Source: JBMORL01 sp049322335
GTDB lineage: Bacteria > Bacteroidota > Bacteroidia > Flavobacteriales_D > UBA2798
Direction: 5' to 3'
Length of the DNA: 49,075 bases
Assembly: GCA_049322335.1 (NCBI GenBank)
Contig: JBMORL010000123.1
Coordinates: 1 to 49,075, forward strand
Part shown: piece after piece, positions 7,980 to 15,752 of the stretch
How positions within the stretch are numbered: position 1 is the first letter of the stretch
How the letters are laid out: every line of letters starts with the position of its first letter
Notes under the pieces: generated by a model
Told to the model about the DNA's origin: nothing
The model's input: the letters and a program-made list of their open reading frames with translations, nothing else
Database searches by the model: none
Position numbers and translations under genes: made by a program

Positions 7980-8351
7980 TTAATTATTTTTTGTGTTGAT
8001 CATAGCTGTTTTTATGCTTTTAACAAAAATGGAAATAAGTTCATTACATTCCGTTAACAGGAATTGTATTTTATTTTCATCTTTGAATAATTTTGACCGG
8101 TATAAAATTTTCAGACAATTATGTGACTCGCGTAGTTCTTTCAGGCATACTTTTATTTTATGTATAAAATCTTTTCTGGACTCTGCTGCACGGGATTCCC
8201 CATAATTCAGAGCAGGAGAAGTGCCACTCCTCAAAAGCTGTCCTCCCAGATATATTGCTGATTTTTTTTCAGGTAATTCTTCAATAAATTCAATCATCCG
8301 AACTGAAAATTCAATCAGTCTTTCATCCAAAGGGTATTTATTCTGTTCCAT
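7980..8351 (-). CDS. Four-helix-bundle protein (23S rRNA intervening-sequence protein family)
   Basis: A 123-residue helical protein with family landmarks: LIEFSVRMIEFIEELP near the N-terminus, then QLLRSGTSPALNYGESRAAE and the ESRKDFIHKIKVCLKELRES segment. This is the S23/four-helix-bundle family (PF05635), found inside 23S rRNA intervening sequences, as free-standing genes in Bacteroidota, and (as Avd) in diversity-generating retroelements. No reverse transcriptase or template/variable repeats are nearby, so the retroelement role is not supported. The gene is flanked by inverted repeats (7833-7877 and 8382-8406), resembling the stem that bounds rRNA intervening sequences. The toxin frame's first ATG lies 8 bases downstream. 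Molecular function unknown, probably nucleic-acid binding. Confidence 0.85.
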   Translation of the reverse strand: MEQNKYPLDERLIEFSVRMIEFIEELPEKKSAIYLGGQLLRSGTSPALNYGESRAAESRKDFIHKIKVCLKELRESHNCLKILYRSKLFKDENKIQFLLTECNELISIFVKSIKTAMINTKNN

Positions 8352-8381
8352 TCGTCATTCTTTAAATTACTTCTAAACTCT

Positions 8382-8406
8382 AATCTCAAACCCCGCCTTT
8401 TCGTAC
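8382..8406. repeat. Inverted copy of the 45-base repeat (right arm)
   Basis: AATCTCAAACCCCGCC then TTTTCGTAC, the reverse complement of part of 7833-7877. It marks the right boundary of a possible ~570-base mobile unit containing the four-helix-bundle gene. Confidence 0.75.
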
Positions 8407-8496
8407 TTTTGTATTTCTTAGCGAATCTACATTCCTCCGGCTTTCCTCCAAAAAAAGTTTTCAACTAAGTATTTTTACGTATGTTCTTCTTCCGTT

Positions 8497-8514
8497 ATAC
8501 GTAATTCTACGTAT
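8497..8514. promoter_or_regulatory. Operator-like inverted repeat
   Basis: ATACGTA, spacer ATTC, TACGTAT: perfect seven-base arms immediately upstream of the candidate -33 TTG at 8516. Another TACGTA is at 8477-8482. Placement suggests a regulator site for the gene at 8563. Confidence 0.45.
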
Positions 8515-8515
8515 A

Positions 8516-8546
8516 TTGACAATGCGTTAGTTTGTATTTATATTTG
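8516..8546 (+). promoter_or_regulatory. Promoter (TTG ... TATATTTG)
   Basis: -33 TTG at 8516-8518 and -7 TATATTTG at 8539-8546 separated by 20 bases, an excellent Bacteroidota promoter, 16 bases before the ATG at 8563. Confidence 0.6.
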
Positions 8547-8562
8547 CCGGTGAAAAATATGA

Positions 8563-9042
8563 ATGATGAAAACGGTTGTTTTGGTTTTTTGTTTTTTTAT
8601 TTCGGGACAAGCGATCGCATTGCGGATTATCAGTTCAGAATTTGTGGTGAAAGGAAAAGAAAACGATCTTCTTCTTTCACGGAAAATGACATTGCTGGGC
8701 GTGTCGGGCGACCGGCTGATGGAAACCTGTAATAAAAATGTGCTTTCGTTTTTTTTGCGGCATGGCGAAGAAATTCCCGATTCTACATGGCTGGATTCAT
8801 TACAGCTACCGGTGTTGTTTTACAAATCGCTGCTTTATAATTCCTGGAGCAAAAAAGAAGAAGAAAATATTTATCGTTGTGTTTCCCTTCATAATTTATT
8901 GCTGCTGCATTTTATTGCCGGTAAATGGAACAAAACAGAATCGTTCCTTCAGCAATCAGGATTTTTAATCAATTCTTTTGCGCTGGGCCCTGCGAGAAAA
9001 GAAAAAAAGGCAAAGAGAAAAAGAGTTTATACTTCGTATTGA
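8563..9042 (+). CDS. Hypothetical secreted protein, 159 aa
   Basis: Not recognised. The N-terminus (VVLVFCFFISGQAIA) is a signal peptide; two adjacent ATGs (8563 and 8566) are possible starts. The rest is mixed with several Cys and a strongly basic C-terminal tail (KEKKAKRKRVYTSY). It has its own promoter and ends in a long terminator hairpin shared with the convergent caspase gene. No domain can be named. Confidence 0.6.
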   Translation: MMKTVVLVFCFFISGQAIALRIISSEFVVKGKENDLLLSRKMTLLGVSGDRLMETCNKNVLSFFLRHGEEIPDSTWLDSLQLPVLFYKSLLYNSWSKKEEENIYRCVSLHNLLLLHFIAGKWNKTESFLQQSGFLINSFALGPARKEKKAKRKRVYTSY

Positions 9043-9178
9043 CCTCACCCCCGGCCCTCTCTGAAAGAGAAGGGAAATAACTTTTTTAGAATAAAATCAA
9101 TAGATTTTATTCTAAAAAAATGTTTCCGTAGTTATCGCATTTCTCCCCTCTCCACGGGAGAGGGGCCGGGGGTGAGGC
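9043..9178. repeat. Nested palindrome: two opposed copies of the GC-rich repeat
   Basis: CCTCACCCCCGGCCC at about 9044-9058 faces its inverted copy GGGCCGGGGGTGAGG at about 9162-9176, and a 17-bp hairpin (9082-9119) lies between them. The whole gap between the convergent genes can fold into one long hairpin. The right copy keeps the CTCCACGGGAGAGG variant seen in copy 1 (200-240). Confidence 0.75.
9082..9119. terminator. Bidirectional terminator hairpin
   Basis: TTTTTTAGAATAAAATC, loop AATA, GATTTTATTCTAAAAAA: a perfect 17-bp stem between convergent genes (8563-9042 plus, 9178-10620 minus), with U tracts on both strands. Confidence 0.8.
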
Positions 9179-10620
9179 TACTTGTAAGTCATTTTGATAA
9201 TACTCTGTCCATTCTGTGCACTGCATGAAGCACAGGCGGCATCAGAAGTTTTGTAGGCGGCCTGATCAATGGTTTTTTTCAGAAGTCCTTCCCAGTCGGC
9301 AATGTCGTTGGTCATGAAACTTATTTCTTCGTGAAAAGCCTGGAGAAAACTATAAATAAAAAATCCGCCCTGCGCGCTATTACTCCATGAAACTTCTCCG
9401 GGAGAAGCAGCAGTGGCAATTAAGTTTCCGCTGCACTTGATAAACAAACGTTGCAGTTTTTCAGGTTTGAAATTAGGATTGGCTCGATTTCCCAAAAAGT
9501 TGGTGGTGGTCCTTGCATTTACGCCAATATCAGCATTGCAACAATCACCAAAAACAATATTAAGGCGCGCTCCCTTTGTTTTTATTTTATCATACACTTC
9601 CGAAAGTCCCATAGACGATTCATTGTCTACTTTCTGGTAACTATTGTAACGGAGATCCATTCGCGGATACTTATCGGTTTGATCACTCCAGCGGAAACCG
9701 TGGCCGGTATAGACAAACATCACCACATCATTTTTTCCGGGAGTAAGCCGGTCAAGGGTAGTGGTGACATTTTTTTTGGTGAAATCTTTTCCGTCAATCA
9801 CATAAGGTTTGAATTTTACTCCCAACGCTTCCGAAACGCCTTCAAATTCACTGATAAGATTCCGTTTGTCTATTTCACAACTGGAACCGATATCCCCGAT
9901 TTCGGTATTGGCTACCACTACCAGGTGTATGGTGACATTACCGGTTTCCGTATTGGTGTTTTCGGTATTTGTATTTTCATTGGAAACATTATTATTTCCA
10001 TTGTTTGTGCTGGTATTATTTCCGTTGTTGTTATTGGTAGTTTCGGTTTCTCCTTCGTGATAAGAATAATCGGCTTCGGTATAATCGTAGGAGTTATCGA
10101 GTGTGTAATCTGCTCCTGTGGCCAGCGATATAAAACTGGCGAGGTCGGGTTCATCGCTCCAGTAGAACTGGCGGAGGTAATCTTCGGTAAGGGTAGATAC
10201 ATCCAGCTCTACATACGAATCCACTTTTTTGAAAGACTCGTCTTTCAGTTCCGGATCATCGCTGGTATAAGGAAGCTCCATGGGTTTTCCTTCTTCCCAC
10301 ATCCAGATAAATAAATCCGGGTGATAGGTTTCTCCCCCGCCTTCGGTAACGTAACGGGCATCGCGGCCTACGAGTACAAAATAATTCACCCCTTCTTCCG
10401 TCATGGAAACACCGGTGTAATCGGTATGCACTACTTTGTAACTGCCATCACTGGCGTTAAAGGCGGTGCGCATATAGCAGTTGGTTTCGTTATAATACAC
10501 CAGGAAGCCGAGGTATTTGCTGCCATCACTTCCGGTGAATTGTAATTCGTAAAGGGATTGTGCTGGTGCGGGGATCAGTGTCCACACACAGAGCAACAGG
10601 AGTAGAAATCGTTTTATCAT
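9178..10620 (-). CDS. Secreted caspase-fold (peptidase C14) protein
   Basis: Signal peptide (residues 1-20), an N-terminal domain of unknown function (21-190) rich in Tyr/Asp, an Asn/Thr-rich linker (~192-228), then a caspase-like domain. The catalytic His is in FVYTGHGFRW (H307) and the Cys in IVFGDCCNAD (C360 or C361), in correct order and spacing for clan CD. The domain ends near WEGLLKKTIDQAAYKT, followed by CASCSAQNG. Such metacaspase-like proteins in Bacteroidota cleave after basic or acidic residues, but the substrate cannot be told. The signal peptide places it outside the cytoplasm, arguing against a CRISPR- or gasdermin-type role. The alternating Asn/Thr linker is low-complexity and may vary in length. 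Confidence 0.82.
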   Translation of the reverse strand: MIKRFLLLLLCVWTLIPAPAQSLYELQFTGSDGSKYLGFLVYYNETNCYMRTAFNASDGSYKVVHTDYTGVSMTEEGVNYFVLVGRDARYVTEGGGETYHPDLFIWMWEEGKPMELPYTSDDPELKDESFKKVDSYVELDVSTLTEDYLRQFYWSDEPDLASFISLATGADYTLDNSYDYTEADYSYHEGETETTNNNNGNNTSTNNGNNNVSNENTNTENTNTETGNVTIHLVVVANTEIGDIGSSCEIDKRNLISEFEGVSEALGVKFKPYVIDGKDFTKKNVTTTLDRLTPGKNDVVMFVYTGHGFRWSDQTDKYPRMDLRYNSYQKVDNESSMGLSEVYDKIKTKGARLNIVFGDCCNADIGVNARTTTNFLGNRANPNFKPEKLQRLFIKCSGNLIATAASPGEVSWSNSAQGGFFIYSFLQAFHEEISFMTNDIADWEGLLKKTIDQAAYKTSDAACASCSAQNGQSIIKMTYK

Positions 10621-10687
10621 AGCTGGCTCGTTGGGTAGCTGCGTACTTCAAAAACAGTGCCGCAGGAACAAGCAAGATAATAAATTT

Positions 10688-13069
10688 TTATGCCTCCGGA
10701 AGCGGGACGGCATATTTTTTATAAAAACTGCGCACAGATCCCTCCGACCGGCCAAAAAGGGAGGCTAAAAATGAAAGGTCGTTGGTAAGGGAAACGGCTT
10801 CAGCGAATAATCGCCCTTCCTCTTCTCCCCAGGGTTCGTAAGAGCGGGGATGGGTTTTCCTCTGGTTGAGAATATAGTCGTTGGTAAGGGTTTCATCGGG
10901 ACGCAGTATGGGCAGGGAAGAAATGGCGGATTTGATTTTTTGTATCAGCTCTTCCGGTAAATAATTAAATAGTTGGGCCGAAAAATAGTTGTCGGTTTCC
11001 GCTTCCGAACGTTTTCCGGTGAAATGCGGATTTTCATCCAGTATTTTTTTAATGGGTGAAGAAAGAAGCGAATAAGTGGTTTTATTCTTCAGCAATCCGA
11101 AGAACGTTAGTTGTTCTATACCGTCATCGTTATAGTCGCGCCTGTCGCCCGTAAGCAGCCGGGCCAGCTTGCGGTGAGAAACCACAAATCCCTTTTGCAG
11201 CATTTCGGTGGAATATTTTTTTATTTTTTCAACCGTGATCTCTTGTGCAATGAGTTTTTCATCAGAAGGCATTTCGGCTTCATATTGGCCGTTGATCACC
11301 GCGAGAAACAATTCGCCATAGCGGGAATATTTATTTTCAGAAACACCACTTACGTCCAGCATTTCTTCTTTTGTTGCGGGTTTCATTTCTGCCATCGTCA
11401 TCAATGTGCTGTCGTGAAAAATAACATAGGGCGGAACGGATTCTGCCAATGCGATCTTTTTCCGGAGTTGCCTCAACCGGTTGAACAATGAATCATCTTC
11501 CACAGAAATTTCAAACGACTTTTTCTTTGAGCGTGATTCTTTTTCCGGTTTTTTGGAACGGAAAGGTTCTGTATGCACCAGCTGGATTTTTATTTCGCCA
11601 TTGAGCACCCTTTTTCCGAAGGGAGAAATTTTCAGGTTGTTACTTTCATCATATGCCACTTCAATAAGTCCCAGCTGAATCATTTGCAGTAAAAATGCCT
11701 GCCACTGATCATATGAAAATTCTTTTCCTGCTCCATAGGTTTTTATTTTATCGTATCCTTTTTCTACCAGTTCGTGTACCCGTGAACCACGAAGTACATT
11801 GATCAGCATTTGCATTCCTGCCGATTCATTCATCCTTGTCATGGCCGACAATGCTTTTTGCGCAATGATGGTTCCTTCGCTAAGTGTGGGCGGATGGGCG
11901 CATACATCGCAGTTGCCGCAGTTTTCAGTGAGGTATTCGCTGAAATAGCTGAGCAGTATTTTTCTGCGGCAGATGCGTGCTTCACAGAATTCCTGCATGC
12001 GGTTCAGTTTTTCCATGTTGAGTTCGGGTTGTCCGCTTTCCTGTGCAAATTTGGCTAACTGCAGCATGTCGCCATAAGAATAATACACGATGGTTTCTGA
12101 AGGTAATCCGTCTCTTCCTGCACGGCCAATTTCCTGGTAATAGCTTTCTATGCGCTGCGGCATGTTATAGTGAATAACAAAACGCACATTGGATTTATCA
12201 ATTCCCATTCCGAACGCAATAGTGGCGCAAATCACTTTCACGTTGTCGTTAATAAAATCTTCCTGCACCCGCGAACGTGAAGCGGCATCCATTCCTGCAT
12301 GATAATAAGCCGCGTTGATTCCTTCTGAAAGTAAAAATTCCGCAAGCATTTCTGTGCCGTTTCGCGAGAGGCAATAAATTATTCCGCTTTCGTTTTTTCT
12401 CGTTTTAAGAAAATCACTGATTTCGGCATGTTTATTCCTGCGTGAAATATTGCTTCTTACTTCGAGCGATAGATTTTTCCTGTCGAAAGAAGAAATAAAA
12501 ACGGAAGGGGCGTTTAACCGAAGCTGGTGAATGATATCTTTTCGCGTAATCTTATCAGCTGTAGCAGTAAGTGCAACGAACGGCACCCCGGGAAAAACAT
12601 CGCGGAGTTTTCCCAGCCCGGTATATTCGGGCCGAAAATCATGTCCCCATTGAGAAACACAATGCGCTTCGTCAATGGCGATGAGCGACACATTTAATTT
12701 CTGTAACAATTCGGGAGAAAGAGTGAGTATTTTTTCGGGAGAGAGATAGAGCAGTTTTAGTTTTCCCGAGGATGCTTCTTCCCATAATTGTTGTTCTTCG
12801 GTATAATGTAAACTGCTGTTGATATACGCAGCGCTGATACCGTTAGCCAGCAGTGCTTCTACCTGGTCTTTCATAAGTGCAATGAGCGGGGAAACGACAA
12901 TGGCGGTTCCGTTTTTCATAAGTGCGGGAAGCTGGAAGCAAATGGATTTTCCTCCACCGGTGGGCATCAGTACAAATGTATCTTTACCTGCCATAACAGA
13001 AGAAATGATCTCTTCCTGCAGGGGACGGAAAGAGTCGTAGCCGAAATGTTTTTTGAGAGAGGATTGCAT
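10688..13069 (-). CDS. recQ: ATP-dependent DNA helicase RecQ
   Basis: 3'-5' DNA helicase of recombination and fork repair. Motif I MPTGGGKSICFQLPAL (~37-52), DEAH box IDEAHCVSQWGHDFRPEY (~130-147), motif III ALTATADK, motif VI QEIGRAGRDGLPS, then the RecQ-C-terminal zinc site (CEARICRR ... CGNCDVC), winged helix and an HRDC domain (~520-600, FNRLRQLRKKIALAESVPP). At 793 residues it is longer than E. coli RecQ (609) because of a C-terminal extension, common in Bacteroidota, ending in an HTH-like segment (RSEGSVRSFYKKY). A palindrome related to those in the neighbouring ORF6N genes lies in its upstream gap (13138-13160). Confidence 0.95.
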   Translation of the reverse strand: MQSSLKKHFGYDSFRPLQEEIISSVMAGKDTFVLMPTGGGKSICFQLPALMKNGTAIVVSPLIALMKDQVEALLANGISAAYINSSLHYTEEQQLWEEASSGKLKLLYLSPEKILTLSPELLQKLNVSLIAIDEAHCVSQWGHDFRPEYTGLGKLRDVFPGVPFVALTATADKITRKDIIHQLRLNAPSVFISSFDRKNLSLEVRSNISRRNKHAEISDFLKTRKNESGIIYCLSRNGTEMLAEFLLSEGINAAYYHAGMDAASRSRVQEDFINDNVKVICATIAFGMGIDKSNVRFVIHYNMPQRIESYYQEIGRAGRDGLPSETIVYYSYGDMLQLAKFAQESGQPELNMEKLNRMQEFCEARICRRKILLSYFSEYLTENCGNCDVCAHPPTLSEGTIIAQKALSAMTRMNESAGMQMLINVLRGSRVHELVEKGYDKIKTYGAGKEFSYDQWQAFLLQMIQLGLIEVAYDESNNLKISPFGKRVLNGEIKIQLVHTEPFRSKKPEKESRSKKKSFEISVEDDSLFNRLRQLRKKIALAESVPPYVIFHDSTLMTMAEMKPATKEEMLDVSGVSENKYSRYGELFLAVINGQYEAEMPSDEKLIAQEITVEKIKKYSTEMLQKGFVVSHRKLARLLTGDRRDYNDDGIEQLTFFGLLKNKTTYSLLSSPIKKILDENPHFTGKRSEAETDNYFSAQLFNYLPEELIQKIKSAISSLPILRPDETLTNDYILNQRKTHPRSYEPWGEEEGRLFAEAVSLTNDLSFLASLFGRSEGSVRSFYKKYAVPLPEA

Positions 13070-13137
13070 GTTGAAGGTTGAAAGTTGAAGGTTATAAAAT
13101 TAGGAGATTTTGGTGATTTATAAAGGGAATTTTTTTC

Positions 13138-13160
13138 TAAGTTCACAAATTGTGACCTTA
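13138..13160. repeat. Palindrome related to the ORF6N internal palindromes (intergenic copy)
   Basis: TAAGTTCACAA, centre A, TTGTGACCTTA: 11-base arms with one mismatch, core TCACAA-A-TTGTGA. Read on the minus strand it would encode LRSQFVNL, close to the LRSQFAT peptide of the ORF6N protein at 13175-13684, although here it is outside any real gene. Confidence 0.75.
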
Positions 13161-13174
13161 AGATTAATGACATG

Positions 13175-13684
13175 TTATTTTTTATACCCGATTTTTCTCC
13201 TTTTTTTCTGAGTGGTTTCCATGTTGTCTTTGGTTATAAGAAAGTCGAGTGCCTGGTATATATCTTTAAACTGTAAATCATACTTTTCTTCCATTTCTTT
13301 TAGTTTTTGCGTGAGTTCTTTATGCGACAGGGCGAATTGACGGAGAAACACAAATGCTCTCATCACGGCAATATTTACACTTACAGCTTTTTTGGAATTA
13401 AGGATACCGCTTAGCATGGCTAATCCCTGTTTTGTGAAAGCCATTGGTAAATAGCGGGATCCTCCCCACATTAAACTTGAGGTCGCAAATTGCGATCTCA
13501 AGTTTTGCCATTCCTCGCGCGTTAATTCAAACATAAAATCAGGAGGAAAGCGATCCATATTTCTCCTTACCTGTTCCTTCAATCTTCTTGTCTCCACTTC
13601 ATAGAGGCCCGCAAGGTCATAATCCGGCATCACTTTTTGGCCACGTACTTCATATATACGCGATGAGACTTTTGATAGATCCAT
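13175..13684 (-). CDS. ORF6N domain protein, paralogue 1
   Basis: A 169-residue protein of the ORF6N family (PF10543, named after a phage/baculovirus DNA-binding domain often found in Bacteroidota). Landmarks: IYEVRGQKVMPDYDLAGLY (residues 10-28), RFPPDFMFELTREEW (45-59), a variable segment 60-80, LPMAFTKQGLAML, AVMRAFVFLRQFALSHKELT, and a basic tail RRKIGYKK. Probably a DNA-binding regulator of phage or mobile origin. It is 21 bases downstream of its paralogue (13706-14215), with identical tail architecture, so the pair is a tandem duplication in one transcript. Its variable segment is encoded by a 33-base palindrome (13473-13505). Confidence 0.88.
   Translation of the reverse strand: MDLSKVSSRIYEVRGQKVMPDYDLAGLYEVETRRLKEQVRRNMDRFPPDFMFELTREEWQNLRSQFATSSLMWGGSRYLPMAFTKQGLAMLSGILNSKKAVSVNIAVMRAFVFLRQFALSHKELTQKLKEMEEKYDLQFKDIYQALDFLITKDNMETTQKKRRKIGYKK
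13473..13505. repeat. 33-base palindrome inside ORF6N gene 1
   Basis: AAACTTGAGGTCGCAA, centre A13489, TTGCGATCTCAAGTTT: 16-base arms with a single mismatch. It encodes NLRSQFATSS on the minus strand; the centre falls on codon position 1 of Phe66. Confidence 0.9.
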
Positions 13685-13705
13685 ATTCGTTTAAAAAAAT
13701 GATTT

Positions 13706-14215
13706 TTATTTTTTGTACCCGATCTTATTTCGTTCCTGTTGTCCTGTGATTTGTTTATCTTTTGAGATCAGAAAATTTATTGCTTCATAAACATCTTTAA
13801 ATTGTTGGTCATATTTTGATTCCAGTTCCCGTAATTTTTGAGTAAGCTCTTTATGGGATAAAGCAAACTGACGCAGAAATACAAATGCCCTCATAATCGT
13901 TATATTTACTTCGATGGATTGAACTGAATTTAAAACTGAGCTTAGCATAGCGACACCTTGTTCAGTAAATGCCATTGGGTTTACAGGGCTGAATTTCAAA
14001 TTATTATTGAGGTTATCACAAATTGTGATAACCTCCTTCCATTCGGGTTTTGTTAACTGAAACATAAAATCGTAAGGAAATCTGACTGCATTTCTTTTAA
14101 CGGCTTGCTTCAATACCCGGGTTTCAACTCCATACATTTCCGCCAGGTCGTAATCCAGCATCACTTTTTGGCCACGGATTTCATGGATTTTGTTTTGAAT
14201 GGATAGAATCTGCAT
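13706..14215 (-). CDS. ORF6N domain protein, paralogue 2
   Basis: Same length (169 aa) and layout as paralogue 1: HEIRGQKVMLDYDLAEMY, RFPYDFMFQLTKPEWK, MAFTEQGVAMLSSVLNS, TIMRAFVFLRQFALSHKELT, tail NKIGYKK. The proteins are clearly related everywhere except the segment after TKPEWK/TREEWQ, where this one has EVITICDNLNNNLK and the other NLRSQFATSSLMW. That segment is encoded by a palindrome (14009-14035) read here in a different frame. First gene of the pair; a promoter is not obvious in the 180-base AT-rich gap upstream. Confidence 0.88.
   Translation of the reverse strand: MQILSIQNKIHEIRGQKVMLDYDLAEMYGVETRVLKQAVKRNAVRFPYDFMFQLTKPEWKEVITICDNLNNNLKFSPVNPMAFTEQGVAMLSSVLNSVQSIEVNITIMRAFVFLRQFALSHKELTQKLRELESKYDQQFKDVYEAINFLISKDKQITGQQERNKIGYKK
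14009..14035. repeat. 27-base perfect palindrome inside ORF6N gene 2
   Basis: GAGGTTATCACAA, centre A14022, TTGTGATAACCTC: perfect 13-base arms. It encodes EVITICDNL on the minus strand; the centre falls on codon position 2 of Ile65, so the reading frame through the core differs from that in gene 1. Confidence 0.92.
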
Positions 14216-14302
14216 GTGTAAAATAAATTCAAGGCTGCAAATCTGATAAGAAAATATTTTATTTTTATACGTAGTTCTACTGAGAACCCCCGTTTTTTTT
14301 AA

Positions 14303-14323
14303 AAAACTACAAATTTTAGTTTT
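14303..14323. promoter_or_regulatory. Inverted-repeat motif, second copy
   Basis: AAAACTA, spacer CAAATTT, TAGTTTT; 22 of 23 bases identical to the motif at 1912-1934. It precedes a -7 box (14371-14378) for the gene at 14392. Confidence 0.5.
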
Positions 14324-14370
14324 GGGTGATCTGTTTGACCAGCAATGGTTTTAGAGTTTACAGATTGTTT

Positions 14371-14378
14371 TACCTTTG
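14371..14378 (+). promoter_or_regulatory. Candidate -7 box (TACCTTTG)
   Basis: Exact TAnnTTTG match 14 bases before the ATG at 14392. No convincing -33 TTG at the right distance. Confidence 0.45.
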
Positions 14379-14391
14379 TAAAAAAAATAAT

Positions 14392-14868
14392 ATGGATTTT
14401 GAAAATTTTAATGACGATCTTACTCCCGAAGAAAGGGAAGAGCAGGAAAAAGCATTCCGTGAAAAGCAGGAGAAGATAAAAAAACATCCGCTTAGAAAAA
14501 AAGCACACGAAATTTTTAAAACTATCCACTCCATGTTATCAGGGATGGACGAACAGGGAAAAGAAATGGTGGGCCACCGAATGCTGGAATCGGCTATGAT
14601 TATTGAAGCTAAACTGGCTGGTGCGCTGGGATCGGATATGTGGCTGATATGCATGCAAAATGCCGCTATCGTCCGGCAGTATGCTTCCGAACTGCTTATT
14701 TCCAATCACAGTCTTGAAATGTTTACCGAAACGGATGAAAGCTACATCCGGTTATTCCGAAAAGATATGGAAGAATTCCGGGAGCTTTTTAAAGAATGGG
14801 TAACAAGTTTTGAGAAGCTGGATCGTTCGGAATATGAAGATGAATGGGGATTATTTATCCGGAAATAA
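14392..14868 (+). CDS. Conserved hypothetical protein upstream of pgeF, 158 aa
   Basis: Start taken at ATG 14392, just behind the -7 box, rather than the upstream in-frame codon at 14326, which lies before the promoter. The protein opens with an acidic/charged coiled stretch (DDLTPEEREEQEKAFREKQEK) and continues helical, with no signal peptide or membrane segment; Cys/Met-rich MWLICMQNAAIVRQYASELL sits in the centre. Its stop is one base before the pgeF start, so the two are co-transcribed. The family is not one I can name. Confidence 0.75.
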   Translation: MDFENFNDDLTPEEREEQEKAFREKQEKIKKHPLRKKAHEIFKTIHSMLSGMDEQGKEMVGHRMLESAMIIEAKLAGALGSDMWLICMQNAAIVRQYASELLISNHSLEMFTETDESYIRLFRKDMEEFRELFKEWVTSFEKLDRSEYEDEWGLFIRK

Positions 14869-14869
14869 A

Positions 14870-15607
14870 ATGTATATCCGTCCCGAAATATTTTCATCTC
14901 ATCCGGTTACCGCTGCACAAAGTACACGCCACGGAGGCATAAGCCGGGCTCCGTTTGACTCTCTGAACATGGGTTTTTCCACCGCAGACCTTCCCGAAAA
15001 TATTTTTGAAAACCGGTCCCGTTTTTATAACGCGTTGAACATTCCCGAAGATAAAATTGTAGTAAGCAAACAAGTTCACGGAAAAGAAATTCTTTTTGCC
15101 ACAGCTCCCGGGCACCATGAAGGATATGACGCTATCATTACTAACGTAAAAGGGTTATATGCAGTTGTATCTGTAGCTGATTGTACTCCTGTTCTGGTGT
15201 ATGATCCAAAAAACAAAGCCATCGCTGCCATTCACGCAGGATGGAGAGGAACTGCACAGGAAATCGTTGCGCATACCATGGGAAAAATGAAATCCGAATT
15301 CGGGACACAAGGTGAAGATTGCCTGGCATGGATAGGCGCCTGTATCGGGTATGAACATTTTGAAGTGGGAGAAGAAGTGGCGATTCGGTTTCCGAAAACA
15401 TTTCAGCGATATGATGCGGAAAGAAAAAAATATTTTGTTGACCTGAAGTCAGCCAATCTTTTTCAACTGGAGCAACATGGTGTAGGAAAAAACAATGTGG
15501 AGATTTCTTCTTACTGTACCATTTCTGATAACGACCGGTTTTTTTCTTACCGAAAAGAAAAAGGATTGACGGGAAGAATGATCGCAGTGATGGGAATGCA
15601 CAGATAA
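14870..15607 (+). CDS. pgeF: Peptidoglycan editing factor / DUF152 (YfiH, laccase-domain) protein
   Basis: Belongs to the Cu/Zn-binding DUF152 family, whose E. coli member removes mis-incorporated L-Ser precursors from peptidoglycan synthesis and whose relatives show purine nucleoside phosphorylase activity. Motifs: STRHGGIS (~18-25), SKQVHG, VADCTPVLVYDP (metal Cys), AAIHAGWRGT (His), GACIGYEHFEVG and a final DRFFSYRKEKGLTGRM. I start at 14870 (MYIRPEIF), since the longer frame from 14810 would overlap the upstream gene. 245 residues, normal family length. Cytoplasmic. Confidence 0.9.
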   Translation: MYIRPEIFSSHPVTAAQSTRHGGISRAPFDSLNMGFSTADLPENIFENRSRFYNALNIPEDKIVVSKQVHGKEILFATAPGHHEGYDAIITNVKGLYAVVSVADCTPVLVYDPKNKAIAAIHAGWRGTAQEIVAHTMGKMKSEFGTQGEDCLAWIGACIGYEHFEVGEEVAIRFPKTFQRYDAERKKYFVDLKSANLFQLEQHGVGKNNVEISSYCTISDNDRFFSYRKEKGLTGRMIAVMGMHR

Positions 15608-15752
15608 ATACAGGGTGACGCTCCTGATGGGGCCGCCCCTCAAATGAAACTTTTCCAAATTTTATTATTGCCGTTCATCCCTGTAAAATACGTTTTGAAA
15701 AAGTGTTGTAACTAATCTGACGGCTCTTCGTCCAATTAATAAAACAAGAGCC

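Noticed and set aside
7980..8351. Avd of a diversity-generating retroelement
   Set aside because: Same protein family, but no reverse transcriptase, template repeat or variable repeat is present in the window.
9451..10314. Long open frame (287 codons) antisense to the caspase gene
   Set aside because: Shadow of codon bias and the Asn/Thr-rich linker; the sense protein has a signal peptide and both catalytic motifs.
12967..13173. 68-codon minus-strand frame beginning LRSQF-like
   Set aside because: It is the intergenic palindrome plus antisense/out-of-frame recQ sequence; the resemblance to ORF6N peptide comes from the shared palindrome.
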